Positions 24,334 through 38,250 of a DNA stretch of 64,000 nucleotides are shown in pieces. Numbering within the stretch: the first letter of the stretch is position 1; every line of letters begins with the position of its first letter. The notes below the pieces were generated by a model. The model saw nothing but the letters and a program-made list of their open reading frames with translations. It was not told the origin of the DNA and made no database searches. The stretch comes from Sipunculus nudus (Eukaryota; Annelida; Sipuncula; Golfingiida; Sipunculidae): positions 105,103,142 through 105,167,141 of the forward strand of contig CM049306.1 of NCBI GenBank assembly GCA_026874595.1, read 5' to 3'. The position numbers and the translations under genes are program-made.

Positions 24334-25437
24334 ACAAGAACCAGCAAAAAGGCGAATTTGAGGACAACTGACAAACAGACGGACACACTGACAAAGTGAC
24401 TCAAGATTGAGTCCAGATGACTACTCCAGATTATGGAGACGACTCAAAGGAAGAAAAAGCTACAGTCTATGTAACTGAGGTTTATAGTTTTGGAGATATT
24501 GCCAAAGCATGATATGTTGGGAGAGGTTCGAGTTCAGCGCCCCCTAGCGGCCATATCCGGAAAATGAAAAATTGGTTTCGAGATATAAGTGTAAGACTTA
24601 AGATGTAATAGTTTCAAAAGGATTCTTTCAAAACTGTGGCCTGTAGAATGCTATATGTGAGACGCAAGAGCAAGCTGGCGAATTTGAGGACAACTGACAA
24701 ACAGACGGACACAATGACAAAGTGACACAACATTGAGACCAGATGACATTATCAGTTTATGGAGAAGAATCAGATGGAAAAAATAAGCTATAGTTTATGT
24801 AATTGAGGCCTATAATTTTGGAGATATTTCCAAAACATGATATGTTGGAGAGGTTTGCACCCAGCGCCCCCTAGCGGCCGAATAAAAAAAATGAAAAATT
24901 CATTTCGAGATAATAGTGTAGGATTTAAGATATGCCAGTTTCAAAAAGATTCCTGCAAAACTGTGGCCTCCAGGGCAAGATTACTGAAATCTCGAAATAT
25001 CTCGTTTGACGAGATATTATACGAGATATTGCGAGACTCTTAATAGAATCTTGTAGTACTAGGTGAATGCTACCTGAAGCAAAAAACTAGACCTCTGTAG
25101 CTTTAAAACTGACAAATTTAGAAAAATATCAGCACTTTTCCCCAAAAATGCGTTACCATGGTTTCCGCAAATTGAGTCAGCTACACACCAATAGACAGGC
25201 CTTGGAATGACGATTAAAATGAGCTATTGTTGAAGTAGCTACGACTAATAGTCACAAAGATATGAAGAAAAAACCGTTTTGAGAAGTTTTGATGACCTTG
25301 ACCTTGACCTTGGACCTATGTCGCCCAATAACAATAGGCTTCCTTGATTTTTGATTATTGACAAGCTGTGTGAGTTTGAAAGCAATTCCTGTAAAATTGT
25401 GGACTGTAGAGAGTCCACAGACAAACAAATAAACAAA
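24334..25437 (+). repeat. Repeat modules, same family
   Basis: Two further units with CTCF-like sites (24537 and 24864), an X-box-like motif (25152), a TGACCTTGACCTTGACC block (25293) and a CAAA tract at about 25420-25437 that abuts the start of the 6.6-kb duplication. Confidence 0.85.
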
Positions 25438-27689
25438 CTAGACGACCTGAGGTCGAACGCTTGCCGGAAGTTACCGGAAATAAGACAGCGAAATAGATGG
25501 ACAGTTACTAGGCAGACAGACAGGAAACATTTGGATCTGATCAGATGAAAAACCTCTATCATGGGGAAAACAGTAGCACATATGAATAAGGTCTTGCTGA
25601 TTTTCAAAAGTCAAAGAGGAGTACAGAGAGACAGACAGAGAGACAGACAGACAGACGGATAGAGAGACATTAATAGTGTTATTATTAGTAGCCATCCTAT
25701 ACAGGATAATCCATTTTTGGACAGAAATAAAAATAATGGAAGTCCAACTGAATCCTTGGCAGTTCTCCTATTCTTGAGTGCTGGAAATAAGAAAAGCACT
25801 GAAAAAGAAACTTGAAGAGTTGAACGTCCAGAATGCCGAAATGCAAGCGAAGCCGCGTTCGTGTTAGACAGAGACCCGACCTCCGGGTAAGGGAGACGTG
25901 ACCTTTCATTCCTGGACAAGCTAGGTGCCTATCTAGACCATCCTTTAAGGTCTCGGCTTAAATTAGGGCTGTCCTTGAAGAAAAAAGGTAGCCGGTCAGC
26001 CTGCGTCCGGGAATTATAAAATTACAAGAAGTCCTGCCCATCACGGATTAACTGTAATGTCCCCTTGGTGTAAGTTATCTGTAATGTGAAATTTAATATA
26101 TGTTAAAAAATTGGAATCTTTGGTTAAAAAAGGAAAGCGGTGATTTTTAAGGAGTCTAAAGTGGTAAGTAATAAGATAAAAAATTGTGAGGCCCTAGTTC
26201 CGTGGTGGGTTTGGACTTAAATATATTCTGGCATCCGAAAGGGGTGCTGTCAAATTTTTTGGCGCCTGCCGCACGTTTGTGAATAATAACGGTACACTTG
26301 ACACGGGCGCGATGGAAATTTAAGAGGAAAGGTGGTAATCCCAAGCCGTAGTTGAGTTGTTTTGACCCCAGAGTTTGCAGTCCTAGCTGAAATAGGCATG
26401 GGACGGGCTCTTTTTTAAACCCGGAACGCCAGAAGAGGCTGGAGATTGAATGAAGGATTGGGCCATTTTTTTATCCGAAAAACCTGGGAATTGACAATTA
26501 AAAAAAAATGACAGGGACCTTCTTAGCCCGTTCCAGCTCAGGGAACGGTCATTAGAATATTGTCGGGAATCCATATTATCCTACCTGTGGGCTGGGACGG
26601 TCCAGAAAACCGCAATTATACGGGTATCCATAAAATTGTATGTCAATTTTTGTCATTAATATATACATATACATCTATAACGCGGACAGCTGGAGAATTC
26701 GCGGAGAATTCATCATGATGATATTATTAAATGTGAGCAAAGGTACATTTTATGTTTTGTATCATATTTCCTTAAGAACCTGTAAATTTGATATCCTGCA
26801 TGGTTTTGTTACGGTTTGCACAGTGAACTGTTGAAAAAATATATAGTGTTTAGCGTTTTCGTCTGATGTAAGATCGGTAGTCAATGTTAGCTGGTGATCC
26901 AGATTGGTGTTAGTGGCAGTCCCACATTGTTTGCGCTGGTTATTATTTCGGTAATTTAACAGTGAATAAATGTCTTTAGAGTAATAGGGTGGTAGATTTT
27001 AAATGATTTTAACGTGTAATTAAAAGTATCATTGCATATAAAATCTCTCCGTGAATTCTCCGGAAATTCCCCGCGTTTACATATAAACGCATTTACCAGC
27101 CGTATGAAAGTTTTTGTCCGCTTTCATAATGTTTGCCGTGCCCCGGACACAAATTTAAGACGAGATGGACTAAACCCCGCCCCGGTAGGATTGTTTGGAC
27201 TCTGAAGAAACGAACCCTCGCAGGAAATGCGGTGGGACGGGCTCTTTCTTATTCGATGAACGCTCGAAAAGAGTGGTGAATGATTGAAAAAATAGGGTCA
27301 TTTTCACTGTCATCTTGAATAACGGAATAAATATTTTTTTTTAAATTCATAGAGACTTGGTCATCCAATAACAGCAGAAAAAAATGTTCTTTCAAATGTT
27401 GTGTGGTGTCCATTGTACCCTCGCCCACCGCCGGGATCCAAAGAGAAGCCTGGATTTTACTGCAAAAAAACACAACCACCCCCCCCCCCCCCCCCCCAAA
27501 AAAAAAACAAAAACAAAAAAACTTTTATTCATTTTATTTTTATTTTTTATTACTGGATGTAGTTGAATATCATGGTTTATTTATAAAAAAATAAGATGCA
27601 ATTCATCGGATGAAAAGAGATTTTATTAAATATATTGATACATGTTTATAACAGTTTGATATTTGATTTTTTTTTTAATTTATAGACAG

Positions 27690-30290
27690 ACAATTTGTTC
27701 CCTCAAATCTGTACTCATGGTCCAACATGCATGTATTTTGTGTTCTCAGGCCCATTTTAGGGTGTATATCCATGATAACAAGATAATATTACCTTGTTCC
27801 CACCAGCAAACATTTCAAGCCCCCAGAAAGCTGATTTCAGCTGAGGACTTATGGCTTATTATACACAGGCAAATAGTGTTTTGGACCACCTCATCTCCAC
27901 CAGACTCATCACACACACCTGCTTTGGCTCTCATTGCAATCCATTTACACCCACTGGCTGGAATCTCAAAGCATTTGGTTCAAATCCCTCAGAAAAAAAA
28001 ATTAGGGCCAGTTTGAATTTCCAAATCTGGACACAGTGGACATAGTGATATACAGAGAAAATCCATTTTTTCCCCTCAAATCTGTACTGATGGTCCCACA
28101 AACCTGGTTTTGGTGTCATTAGGCCCAGTTTAGGGTGTATATACAGGGAAACAAGATAATATTACACTGTTCCCACAAACAAAAATTTCATGCCCCCAGA
28201 AACCTGATTTCAGGCCAGTTTATGCTTATACACAGTCAAATAGGTTCTGGCCCCCCTCATCTCCACAAAACTCAACACACACTCCTGGTTTGGGTATCAT
28301 TGCAATCCATTTACACCCACTGGCTGGCATCACCAAGCATTTGGCTCAACTCCCTCAGAAAAAAAATTAGGGCCAGTTTGAATTTCCAAATCTGGACATA
28401 GTGAACATAGTGATATACAGAGAAAATCCATTTTTCCCCCTCAAATCTGTACTGATGGTCCCACAAACCTGGTTTTGGTGTCATTAGGCCCAGTTTAGGG
28501 TGTATATACAGGGAAACAAGATAATATTACCCTGTTCCCACAAACAAAAATTCCATGCCCCCAGAAACCTGATTTCAGGCCAGTTTATGCTTATACACAG
28601 TCAAATAGGTTCTGGCCCCCCTCATCTCCACAAAAATCAACACACACTCCTGGTTTGAGAATCATTGCAATCCATTTACACCCACTGGCTTGCATCACCA
28701 AGCATTTGGCTCAACTCCCTCAGAAAAAAAATTAGGGCCAGTTTGAATTTCCAAATCTGGACACAGTGAACATAGTGATATACAGAGAAAATCCATTTTT
28801 CCCCCTCAAATCTGTACTGATGGTCCCACAAACCTGGTTTTGGTGTCATTAGGCCCAGTTTAGGGTGTGTATACAGGGAAACAAGATAATATTACCCTGC
28901 TGACACAAACAAGAATTTCAAGCCCCCAGAAACCTGATTTCAGGCCAGTTTATGCTTATACACAGTCAGATAAGTTCTGGCCCCCCTCATCTCCACAAAA
29001 CTCAACACACACACCTGGTTTGGTATCATTGCAATCCATTTACACCCACTGGCTGGTATCTCAAAGCATTTGGCTCAACTCCATCAGAAAAAAAATTAGG
29101 GCCAGTTTGAATTTCCAAATCTGGACACAGTGAACATAGTGATATACAGAGAAAATCCATTTTTCCCCCTCAAATCTGTACTGATGGTCCCACAAACCTG
29201 GTTTTGGTGTCATTAGGCCCAGTTTAGGGTGTATATACAGGGAAACATGATAATATTACCCTGCTGACACAAACAAAAATTTCATGCCCCCAGAAACCTG
29301 ATTTCAGGCCAGTTTATGCTTATACACAGTCAGATAGGTTCTGGCCCCCCTCATCTCCACAAACTCAACACACACACCTGGTTTGGTATCATTGCAATCC
29401 ATTTACACGCACAGGCTGGCATCACCAAGCATTTGGCTCAACTCCATCAGAAAAAAAATTAGGACCAGTTTGAATTTCCAAATCTGGACACAGTGAACAT
29501 AGTGATATACAGGGAAAATCCATTTTTCCCCCTCAAATCTGTAATGATGGTCCCTAAATCATGGTTTAGGTGTCATTAGGCCCAATTCAAGGTGTATATA
29601 GAGGGAAACAAGATAATATTACCCTGCTGACACAAACAAAAATTTCATGCCCCCAGAAACCTGATTTCAAGCCAGTTTATGCTTATACAGTCAGATAGGT
29701 TCTGGCCCCCCTCATCTCCACAAAACTCAACACACACACCTGGTTTGGTATCATTGTGATCCATTTACACCCACTGGCTGGTATCTCAAAGCATTTGGCT
29801 CAACTCCATCAGAAAAAAAATAAGGACCAGTTTGAATTTCCAAATCTGGACACAGTGAACATAGTGATATACAGATAAAATCCATTTTTTCCCCTCAAAT
29901 CTGTACTGATGGTCCCACAAACCTGGTTTTGGTGTCATTAGGCCCAGTTTAGGGTGTATATACAGGGAAACAAGAAAATATTACCCTGTTCCCACAAACA
30001 AAAATTTCATGCCCCCAGAAACCTGATTTCAGGCCAGTTTATGCTTATACACAGTCAAACAGGTTTTGGCCCCCTTCATCTCCACCAGACTCTTCACAAA
30101 CACCTGGCTTGGGTTTCATTGCAATCCATTCACACCCACTGGCTGGCATCTCCAAGCATATAGCTCAACTTCTTCAGAAAAAAATATAGACCACTTTAAA
30201 GTTTATCAAATCTGGTCATAGTGGTTTATGCAGAAATCAATTGTTCTGATCTCAAATCTGAAATAGTGGTCATAGAACATTGGTTGGTTC
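27690..30290 (+). repeat. 364-bp satellite, about 7 units
   Basis: Unit marker GGCCCAGTTTAGGGTGTAT recurs near 27750, 28126, 28490, 28854, 29217, 29578 and 29943, a period of 363-364 bp. Middle units are very similar; the first and last are diverged, as in arrays homogenised by unequal exchange. Recurrent frames of about 88 codons (from about 28135 and 28867) are unit-length artefacts. Confidence 0.93.
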
Positions 30291-31251
30291 TCGTATGATT
30301 TTATTCAATTCACAATCAATATGCAGGAAAACCTGGCATTTTATTTTACTTCAATACACCAACAATAAACAATCTAAGGAAAAGTGAACAGGCTACCATA
30401 CATATCTTAGGGAAAGGAAAACAGCAAAGGTTGTTACATTGAGGACACTTGGCAACTAGGTGGTTGGCGCTGGTCTGTGAAGCTTACGAAGCAGCAATCA
30501 AAGGAAGACGATAACAACACAATAGAAGTCTTCTTCATGGGCCATCGCACACCCATAGAACATGGCTCCAACTGTCAAGTGTAATGCCCCTGCCGACATT
30601 TACTATCACATACTGCCGCCACTTATGGTCACGGCAATAGGATGTACTTTTTTATTTGAAGAAAAAACGATCCCAGATTTGACGAAACTTACAATATAAA
30701 CACATAATGTGACCAAGAGTGTTAGACGCTATCGAATGCTGAAAACTAAAGGTCTTCAGCATTAAAATAACAGAATTATAGGCGTATCTTTGAATGGTCC
30801 CATGTTCTCGTTTGACAAGAAATGATGCGAGATATGACGAGATATTCAATTTTGTCACTTCAAACTAGTCAAGTGAATCTTGAACAATAGAAAAATAAAA
30901 TCTCTGGCATTAAAATGGAATTCTCGAATATTCTCGTTTGGCGGGAGATGGTACGAGATGTGGCGAGATATAAGTTATTATCTTGTTAAGCTCCCAAAAC
31001 GCAACAAAATGCTGAAAACTGCTCCTCTTTAGCCGAAAAGGTGACCAAGTTATAAGCATTTCTGTGAAATCTCGTAATTTCTCGTTTGACGGAAAACAGA
31101 GCGAGATTCTACGAGACTTGCAATTAACTGCATTAGTGGCAAGGGAATGCTACCTCATGCAGAAAACTAGACACTTGTAGTATAAATATCAACAGAGATA
31201 GAAGCAAAAAACTTATTATTTTCAGATTGCCAAGTTTTACCCCAAAATTTG

Positions 31252-31265
31252 GTTACCATGGTAAC
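31252..31265. promoter_or_regulatory. RFX X-box-like palindrome
   Basis: GTTACCATGGTAAC is a perfect palindrome and fits the RFX X-box consensus GTTRCCATGGYAAC. The same 14-mer recurs at 31697, 37921 and 42772. Function is inferred only from the motif. Confidence 0.45.
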
Positions 31266-31838
31266 AGCAGCGCAAAGCTACATGTACGCAGGAATAAGTC
31301 GACGATCCTAGTTTCAGATAAGACAGTAAACATTGTGCCACGTTTAATATTTTTTTTGGTATTGCAGAAAAATGGTAAGTTGCAGTGTTTCCAGTACCAC
31401 GCCCCCTGGTGGCTATTTCCGAAAAATGAAAAAACAAGTTTGAGATAATACAGAACAACAGAAAATATGTCACTTTCAGAACCTTAGCTGTAAAACTGCC
31501 ACCTGTAAATCATATTTAATGAAATCTCGGAAAGTCTCATTTGACGACAAATGGCACGAGATTTTGCGAGACTCACATTAATTTCGCATAGAGCATATTA
31601 AATGCTACGCATTGCAAAAAACTAGGCCTCTCTAACTCAAAAAATGAGAAATTTGGAGGGAAATTTTCGAATTTTCTTATTTTCCCCCCAAAATACGTTA
31701 CCATGGTAACAATTGACCGGAAAAATTTGCCAGCACTTGGAAAGCTAACATAGTGAGGAATAAAATGAGCTACAGATTATGCGGCTACGATTATTATTGA
31801 CGAAGATATGAAGAAAATAAAGATTTAAGGTTTTTTGG

Positions 31839-31862
31839 TGACCCTGACCTTGACCTTTGACC
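31839..31862 (-). promoter_or_regulatory. Serial nuclear-receptor-like half-sites
   Basis: The plus strand runs TGACCCTGACC then TTGACCTTTGACC. The minus strand therefore has AGGTCA half-sites, including a DR1-like AAAGGTCA pair and TCAAGGTCA, the extended half-site used by ERR/NR5A receptors. It lies exactly 142 bp after the X-box-like motif at 31697. Comparable blocks end every module in the mosaic. Confidence 0.4.
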
Positions 31863-32002
31863 GATCATGACCAAAAACAATAGGCTCCGAGGAGAACAGA
31901 TCCTACAGTTTATGGATAAGTTTCAGAGCGATTGCTTAAAAACTGTGGCCTGTAGCGCGTGTACATACAGACAAACAGACAGACAGACAGACAAACAAAC
32001 AA

Positions 32003-35000
32003 ACTAGACGACCTGAGGTCGAACGCTTGCCGGAAGTGACCGGAAATAAGACAGCGAAATAGATGGACAGTTACTAGGCAGACAGACAGGGAACATTTGG
32101 ATCTGATCAGATGAAAAACCTCTATCATGGGGAAAACAGTAGCACATATGAATAAGGTCTTGCTGATTTTCAAAAGTCAAAGAGGAGCAGACAGAGAGAC
32201 AGACAGAGAGACAGACAGACAGACGGATAGAGAGACATTAATAGTGTTATTATTAGTAGCCATCCTATACAGGATAATCCATTTTTGGACAGAAATAAAA
32301 ATAATGGAAGTCCAACTGAATCCTTGGCAGTTCTCCTATTCTTGAGTGCTGGAAATAAGAAAAGCACTGAAAAAGAAACTTGAAGAGTTGAACGTCCAGA
32401 ATGCCGAAATGCAAGCGAAGCCGCGTTCGTGTTAGACAGAGACCCGACCTCTGGGTAAGGGAGACGTGACCTTTCATTCCTGGACAAGCTAGGTGCCTAT
32501 CTAGACCATCCTTTAAGGTCTCGGCTTAAATAAGGGCTTTCCTTGAAGAAAAAAGGTTAGCCGGTCAGCCTGCGTCCGGGAATTATAAAATTCCAAGAAG
32601 TCCTGCCCATCACGGATTAACTGTAATGTAGCCTTGGTGTAAGTTATCTGTAATGTGAAATTTAATATATGTTAAAAAATTGGAATCTTTGGTTAAAAAA
32701 GGAAAGCGGTGATTTTTAAGGAGTCTGAAGTGGTAAGTAATAAGATAAAAAATTGTGAGGCCCTAGTTCCGTGGTGGGTTTGGACTTAAATATATTCTGG
32801 CATCCGAAAGGGGTGCTGTCAAATTTTTTGGCGCCTGCCGCACGTTTGTGAATAATAACGGTACACTTGACACGGGCGCGATGGAAATTTAAGAGGAAAG
32901 GTGGTAATCCCAAGCCGTAGTTGAGTTGTTTTGACCCCAGAGTTTGCAGTCCTAGCTGAAATAGGCATGGGACGGGCTCTTTTTTAAACCCGGAACGCCA
33001 GAAGAGGCTGGAGATTGAATGAAGGATTGGGCCATTTTTTTATCCGAAAAACCTGGGAATTGACAATTAAAAAAAATGACAGGGACCTTCTTAGCCCGTT
33101 CCAGCTCAGGGAACGGTCATTAGAATATTGTCGGGAATCCATATTATCCTACCTGTGGGCTGGGACGGTCCAGAACACCGCAATTATACGGGTATCCATA
33201 AAATTGTATGTCAATTTTTGCCATTAATAAATACATATACATCTATAACGCGGACAGCTGGAGAATTCGCGGAGAATTCATCATGATGATATTATTAAAT
33301 GTGAGCAAAGGTACAATTTATGTTTTGTATCATATTTCCTTAAGAACCTGTAAATGTGATATCCTGTATGGTTTTGTTACGGTTTGCACAGTAAACTGTT
33401 GAAAAAATATATAGTGTTTAGCGTTTTCGTCTGATGTAAGATCGGTAGTCAATGTTAGCTGGTGATCCAGATTGGTGTTAGTGGCAGTCCCACATTGTTT
33501 GCGCTGGTTATTATTTCGGTAATTTAACAGTGAATAAATGTCTTTAGAGTAATAGAGTGGTAGATTTTAAATGATTTTAACGTGTAATTAAAAGTATCAT
33601 TGCATATAAAATCTCTCCGTGAATTGTCCGGGAATTCCCCGCGTTTACATATAAACGCATTTACCAGCCGTATGAAAGTTTTTGTCCGCTTTCATAATGT
33701 TTGCCGTGCCCCGGACACAAATTTAAGACGAGATGGACTAAACCCCGCCCCTGTAGGATTGTTTGGACTCTGAAGAAACGAACCCTCGCAGGAAATGCGG
33801 TGGGACGGGCTCTTTCTTATTCGATGAACGCTCGAAAAGAGTGGTGAATGATTGAAAAAATAGGGTCATTTTCACTGTCATCTTGAATAACGGAATAAAT
33901 TTTTTTTTTTTAAATTCATAGAGACTTGGTCATCCAATAACAGCAGAAAAAAATGTTCTTTCAAATGTTGTGTGGTGTCCATTGTACCCTCGCCCACCGC
34001 CGGGATCCAAAGAGAAGCCTGGATTTTACTGCAAAAAAAAACACAAACACCCCCCCCCCCCCAAAAAAAAAAACAAAAAAACTGTTATTCATTTTATTTT
34101 TATTTTTTATTACTGGATGTAATTGAATATCATGGTTTATTTATAAAAAAATAAGATGCAATTCATTGGATGAAAAGAGATTTTATTAAATATATTGATA
34201 CATGTTTATAACAGTTTGATATTTGATTTTTTTTAATTTATAGACAGACAATTTGTTACCTCAAATCTGTACTCATGGTCCAACATGCATGTATTTGGTG
34301 TTCTTAGACCCATTTTAGGGTGTATATCCATGATAACAAGATAATATTACCTTGTTCCCACCAGCAAACATTTCAAGCCCCCAGAAAGCTGATTTCAGCT
34401 GAGGACAGTATATGGCTTATTATACACAGGCAAATAGTGTTTTGGACCACCTCATCTCCACCAGACTCATCACACACACCTGGTTTGGCTATCACTGCAG
34501 TCCATTTACACCCACTGGCTGGAATCTCAAAGCATTTGGTTCAAATCCCTCACAAAAAAAATTAGGGCCAGTTTGAATTTCCAAATCTGGACACAGTGGA
34601 CATAGTGATATACAGAAAAAATCCATTTTTTCCCCTCAAATCTGTACTGATGGTCCCACAAACCTGGTTTTGGTGTCATTAGGCCCAGTTTAGTGTGTAT
34701 ATACAGGGAAACAAGATAATATTACCCTGTTCCCACAAACAAAAATTTCATGCCCCCAGAAACCTGATTTCAGGGCAGTTTATGCTTATACACAGTCAAA
34801 TAGTTTCTGGCCCCCCTCATCTCCGCAAAACTCAACACACACACCTGGTTTGGGTATCATTGCAATCCATTTACACCCACTGGCTGGTATCTGAAAGCTT
34901 TTGGCTCAACTCCCTCAGAAAAAAAAATAGGGCCAGTTTGAATTCCCAAATCTGGACACAGTGAACATAGTGATATACAGGGAAAATCCATTTTTTTACC

Positions 35001-38000
35001 TCAAATCTGTAATGATGGTCCCACAAACCTGGTTTTGGTGTCATTAGGCCCAGTTTAGGGTGTATATACAGGGAAACAAGATAATATTACCCTGCTCCCA
35101 CAAACAAAAATTTCATGCCCCCAGAAACCTGATTTCAGGCCAGTTTATGTTATACACAGTCAAATAGGTTCTGGCCCCCCTCATCTCCACAAAACTCAAC
35201 ACACACACCTGGTTTGGGTATCATTGCAATCCATTTACACCCACTGGCTGGTATCTGAAAGCTTTTGGCTCAACTCCTTCAGAAAAAAAAATAGGGGCAG
35301 TTTGAATTCCCAAATCTGGACACAGTGAACATAGTGATATACAGGGAAAATCCATTTTTTTACCTCAAATCTGTAATGATGGTCCCACAAACCTGGTTTT
35401 GGTGTCATTAGGCCCAGTTTAGGGTGTATATACAGGGAAACAAGATAATATTACCCTGCTCCCACAAACAAAAATTTCATGCCCCCAGAAACCTGATTTC
35501 AGGCCAGTTTATGTTATACACAGTCAAATAGGTTCTGGCCCCCCTCATCTCCACAAAACTCAACACACACACCTGGTTTGGTATCATTGCAATCCATTTA
35601 CACCCGCTGGCTGGTATCTCAAAGCATTTGGCTCAACTCCATCAGAAAAAAAATTAGGACCAGTTTGAATTTCCAAATCTGGACACAGTGAACATAGTGA
35701 TATACAGAGAAAATCCATTTTTTGACTTCCAATCTGTACTGATGGTCCCACAAACCTGGTTTTGGTGTCATTAGGCCCAGTTTAGGGTGTATATACAAGG
35801 AAACAAGATAATATTACCCTGTTCCCACAAACAAAAATTTCATGCCCCCAGAAACCTGATTTCAGGGCAGTTTATGCTTATACACAGTCAAATAGTTTCT
35901 GGCCCCCCTCATCTCCGCAAAACTCAACACACACACCTGGTTTGGGTATCATTGCAATCCATTTACACCCACTGGCTGGTATCTGAAAGCTTTTGGCTCA
36001 ACTCCCTCAGAAAAAAAATTAGGGCCAGTTTGAATTTCCAAATCTGGACACAGTGAACATAGTGATATACAGAGAAAATCCATTTTTTGACCTCAAATCT
36101 GTACTGATGGTCCAAAAAACCTGGTTTTGGTGTCATTAGGCCCCGTTTAGGGTGTATATACAGGGAAACAAGATAATATAACCCTGTTCCCAATAACAAA
36201 AATTTCATGCCCCCAGAAACCTGATTTCAGGCCAGTTTATGCTTATATACAGTCAAATAGGTTTTGGCCCCCTTCATCTGCACCAGACTCTTCACACACA
36301 CCTGGTTTGGGTTTCATTGCAATCCATTCACACCCACTGGCTGGCATCTCCAAGCATATAGCTCAACTTCTTCAGAAAAAAATATAGACCACTTTAAAGT
36401 TTTTTCAAATCTGGTCATAGTGGTTTATGCAGAAATCAATTGTTCTGATCTCTAATCTGAAATAATGGTCATAGAACATTGGTTGGTTCTTGTATGATTT
36501 TATTAAATTTACAATCAATGTGCAGGAAAACCTGGCATTTTATTTTACTTCAATACACCAACAATTAACAATCTAAGGACAAGTGAACAGGCTACCATAC
36601 ATATCTTAGGTAAAGGAAAACAGCAAAGGTTGTTTACATTGAGGACACATGGCAACCAGGTGGTTGGGGCTGGTCGGTGAAGTTTACGAAGCAACAATCA
36701 AAGGAAGACGATAACAACACAATAGAAGTCTTCTTCATGGGCCATCGCACACCCATAGAACATGGCTCCAACTGTCAAGTGTAATGCCCCTGCCGACATT
36801 TACTATCACATACAGCCGCCACTTATGGTCACGGCAATAGGATTTACTTTTTTATTTGAAGAAAAAAAACGATCCCAGATTTGACGAAACTTACAATATA
36901 ATCACATAATGTGACCGAGAGTGTTAGACGCTATCGAATGCTGAAAACTAAAGGTCTTCAGCATTAAAATAACAGAATTATAGGCGTATCTTTGAATGGT
37001 CCCATGTTCTCGTTTGACAAGAAATGGTGCGAGATAAGACGAGATATTCCATTCTGTCACTTCAAACTAGTCAAGTGAATCTTGAACAATAGAAAAATAA
37101 AATCTCCGGCATTAAAATGACAGAGATATAGACATTTGTTCGAATCCTCGAATATTCTCGTTTGGAGGGAGTTGATACGAGATGTGGCGAGATATAAGTT
37201 ATTATCATGTTAAGCTTCCAAAACGCAACAAAATGCTGAAAACTGCTCCTCTTTAGCCGAAAAGGTGACCAAGTTATAAGCATTTCTGTGAAATCTCGTA
37301 ATTTCTCGTTTGACGGAAAACAGAGCGAGATTCTACGAGACTTGCAATTAACTGCATTAGAGGCAAGGGAATGCTACCTCATGCAGAAAACTAGACCCTT
37401 GTAGTATAAATATCAACAGAGATAGAAGCAAAAAACTTATTATTTTCAGATTGCCAAGTTTTACCCCAAAATTTGGTAACCATGGTAACGGCAGCACAAG
37501 GCTAAATGTACGAAGGAATAAGGCAATGATCCTAATTTAAGATGCGACAAAAAAAATTGTTCTATGCTTAATATTTTTTTAGATATTGCGGAAAAATGAT
37601 AAGTTGTAGTGTTTCCAGTACCACGCCCCCTGGTGGCTATTTCCGAAAAATGAAAAAACAAGTTCGAGATAATACAGAACAACAGAAAATATGTCACTTT
37701 CAGAACCTTAGCTGTAAAACTGCCACCTGTAAATCGTATTTAATGAAATATCGAAAAGTCTCATTTGACGACAAATGGCACGAGATTTTGCGAGACTTAC
37801 ATTAATTTCGCACAGAGCATATTAAATGCTATGCATTGCAAAAAACTAGACCTCTCTAACTTGAATAATGAGAAATTTGGAGGGAAATTTTCGAATTTTC
37901 TGAATTTCCCCCCAAAATACGTTACCATGGTAACCATTGACCGGAAAAATTTGCCAGCACTTGGAAAGCTAACATAGTGAGGAATAAAATGAGCTACAGA

Positions 38001-38250
38001 TTATGCGGATACGATTATTATTGACAAAGATATGAAGAAAGTAAAAATTTAAGGTTTTTTGGTGACCCTGACCTTGACCTTTGACCGATCATGACCAAAA
38101 ACAATAGGCTCCGAGGAGAACCAATCTTACACTTAATGCATAAGTTTCAGAGCGATTGCTTAAAAACTGTGGCCTGTAGAGCGTGTACATACAGACAAAC
38201 AAACAGACAGACAGACAGACAGACAAACAAACAAACAAACAAACAAACAT
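32003..38250 (+). repeat. 6.6-kb tandem duplication, copy B
   Basis: Same order of parts as copy A, with few substitutions by eye. It is about 320 bp shorter, mainly because its 364-bp satellite has one unit fewer. Near 37110 it keeps about 27 bases that copy A lacks. It ends in (CAGA/CAAA)n at about 38190-38248. Its last 0.8 kb (37440-38235) has a third copy at 42295-43080. Confidence 0.92.
34250..36480 (+). repeat. 364-bp satellite, about 6 units
   Basis: Copy-B version of the satellite at 27690-30290. Unit markers lie near 34306, 34683, 35047, 35410, 35776 and 36140. Confidence 0.92.

Larger units (their letters stand above)
25438..32002 (+). repeat. 6.6-kb tandem duplication, copy A
   Basis: It starts at ACTAGACGACCTGAGGTCG after a (CAAA)n tract and ends in (CAGA/CAAA)n, where copy B begins with the same string at 32003, an offset of 6,565 bp. 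Contents in order: (CAGA)n; a roughly 1.9-kb segment of unknown origin (25680-27600) with a C-run/A-run; a 364-bp satellite (27690-30290); a run of CGAGA inverted-repeat units (30640-31130); then X-box, CTCF-like, X-box and TGACC block (31252, 31399, 31697 and 31839). Frames at 25611-25919 (minus) and 26156-26344 (minus) recur in copy B but resemble no protein I know. Confidence 0.92.

Noticed and set aside
25611-25919. 102-codon frame kept in both 6.6-kb copies
   Set aside because: Conservation is explained by recent duplication. Part of it is translated (GACA)n, and I recognise no domain.
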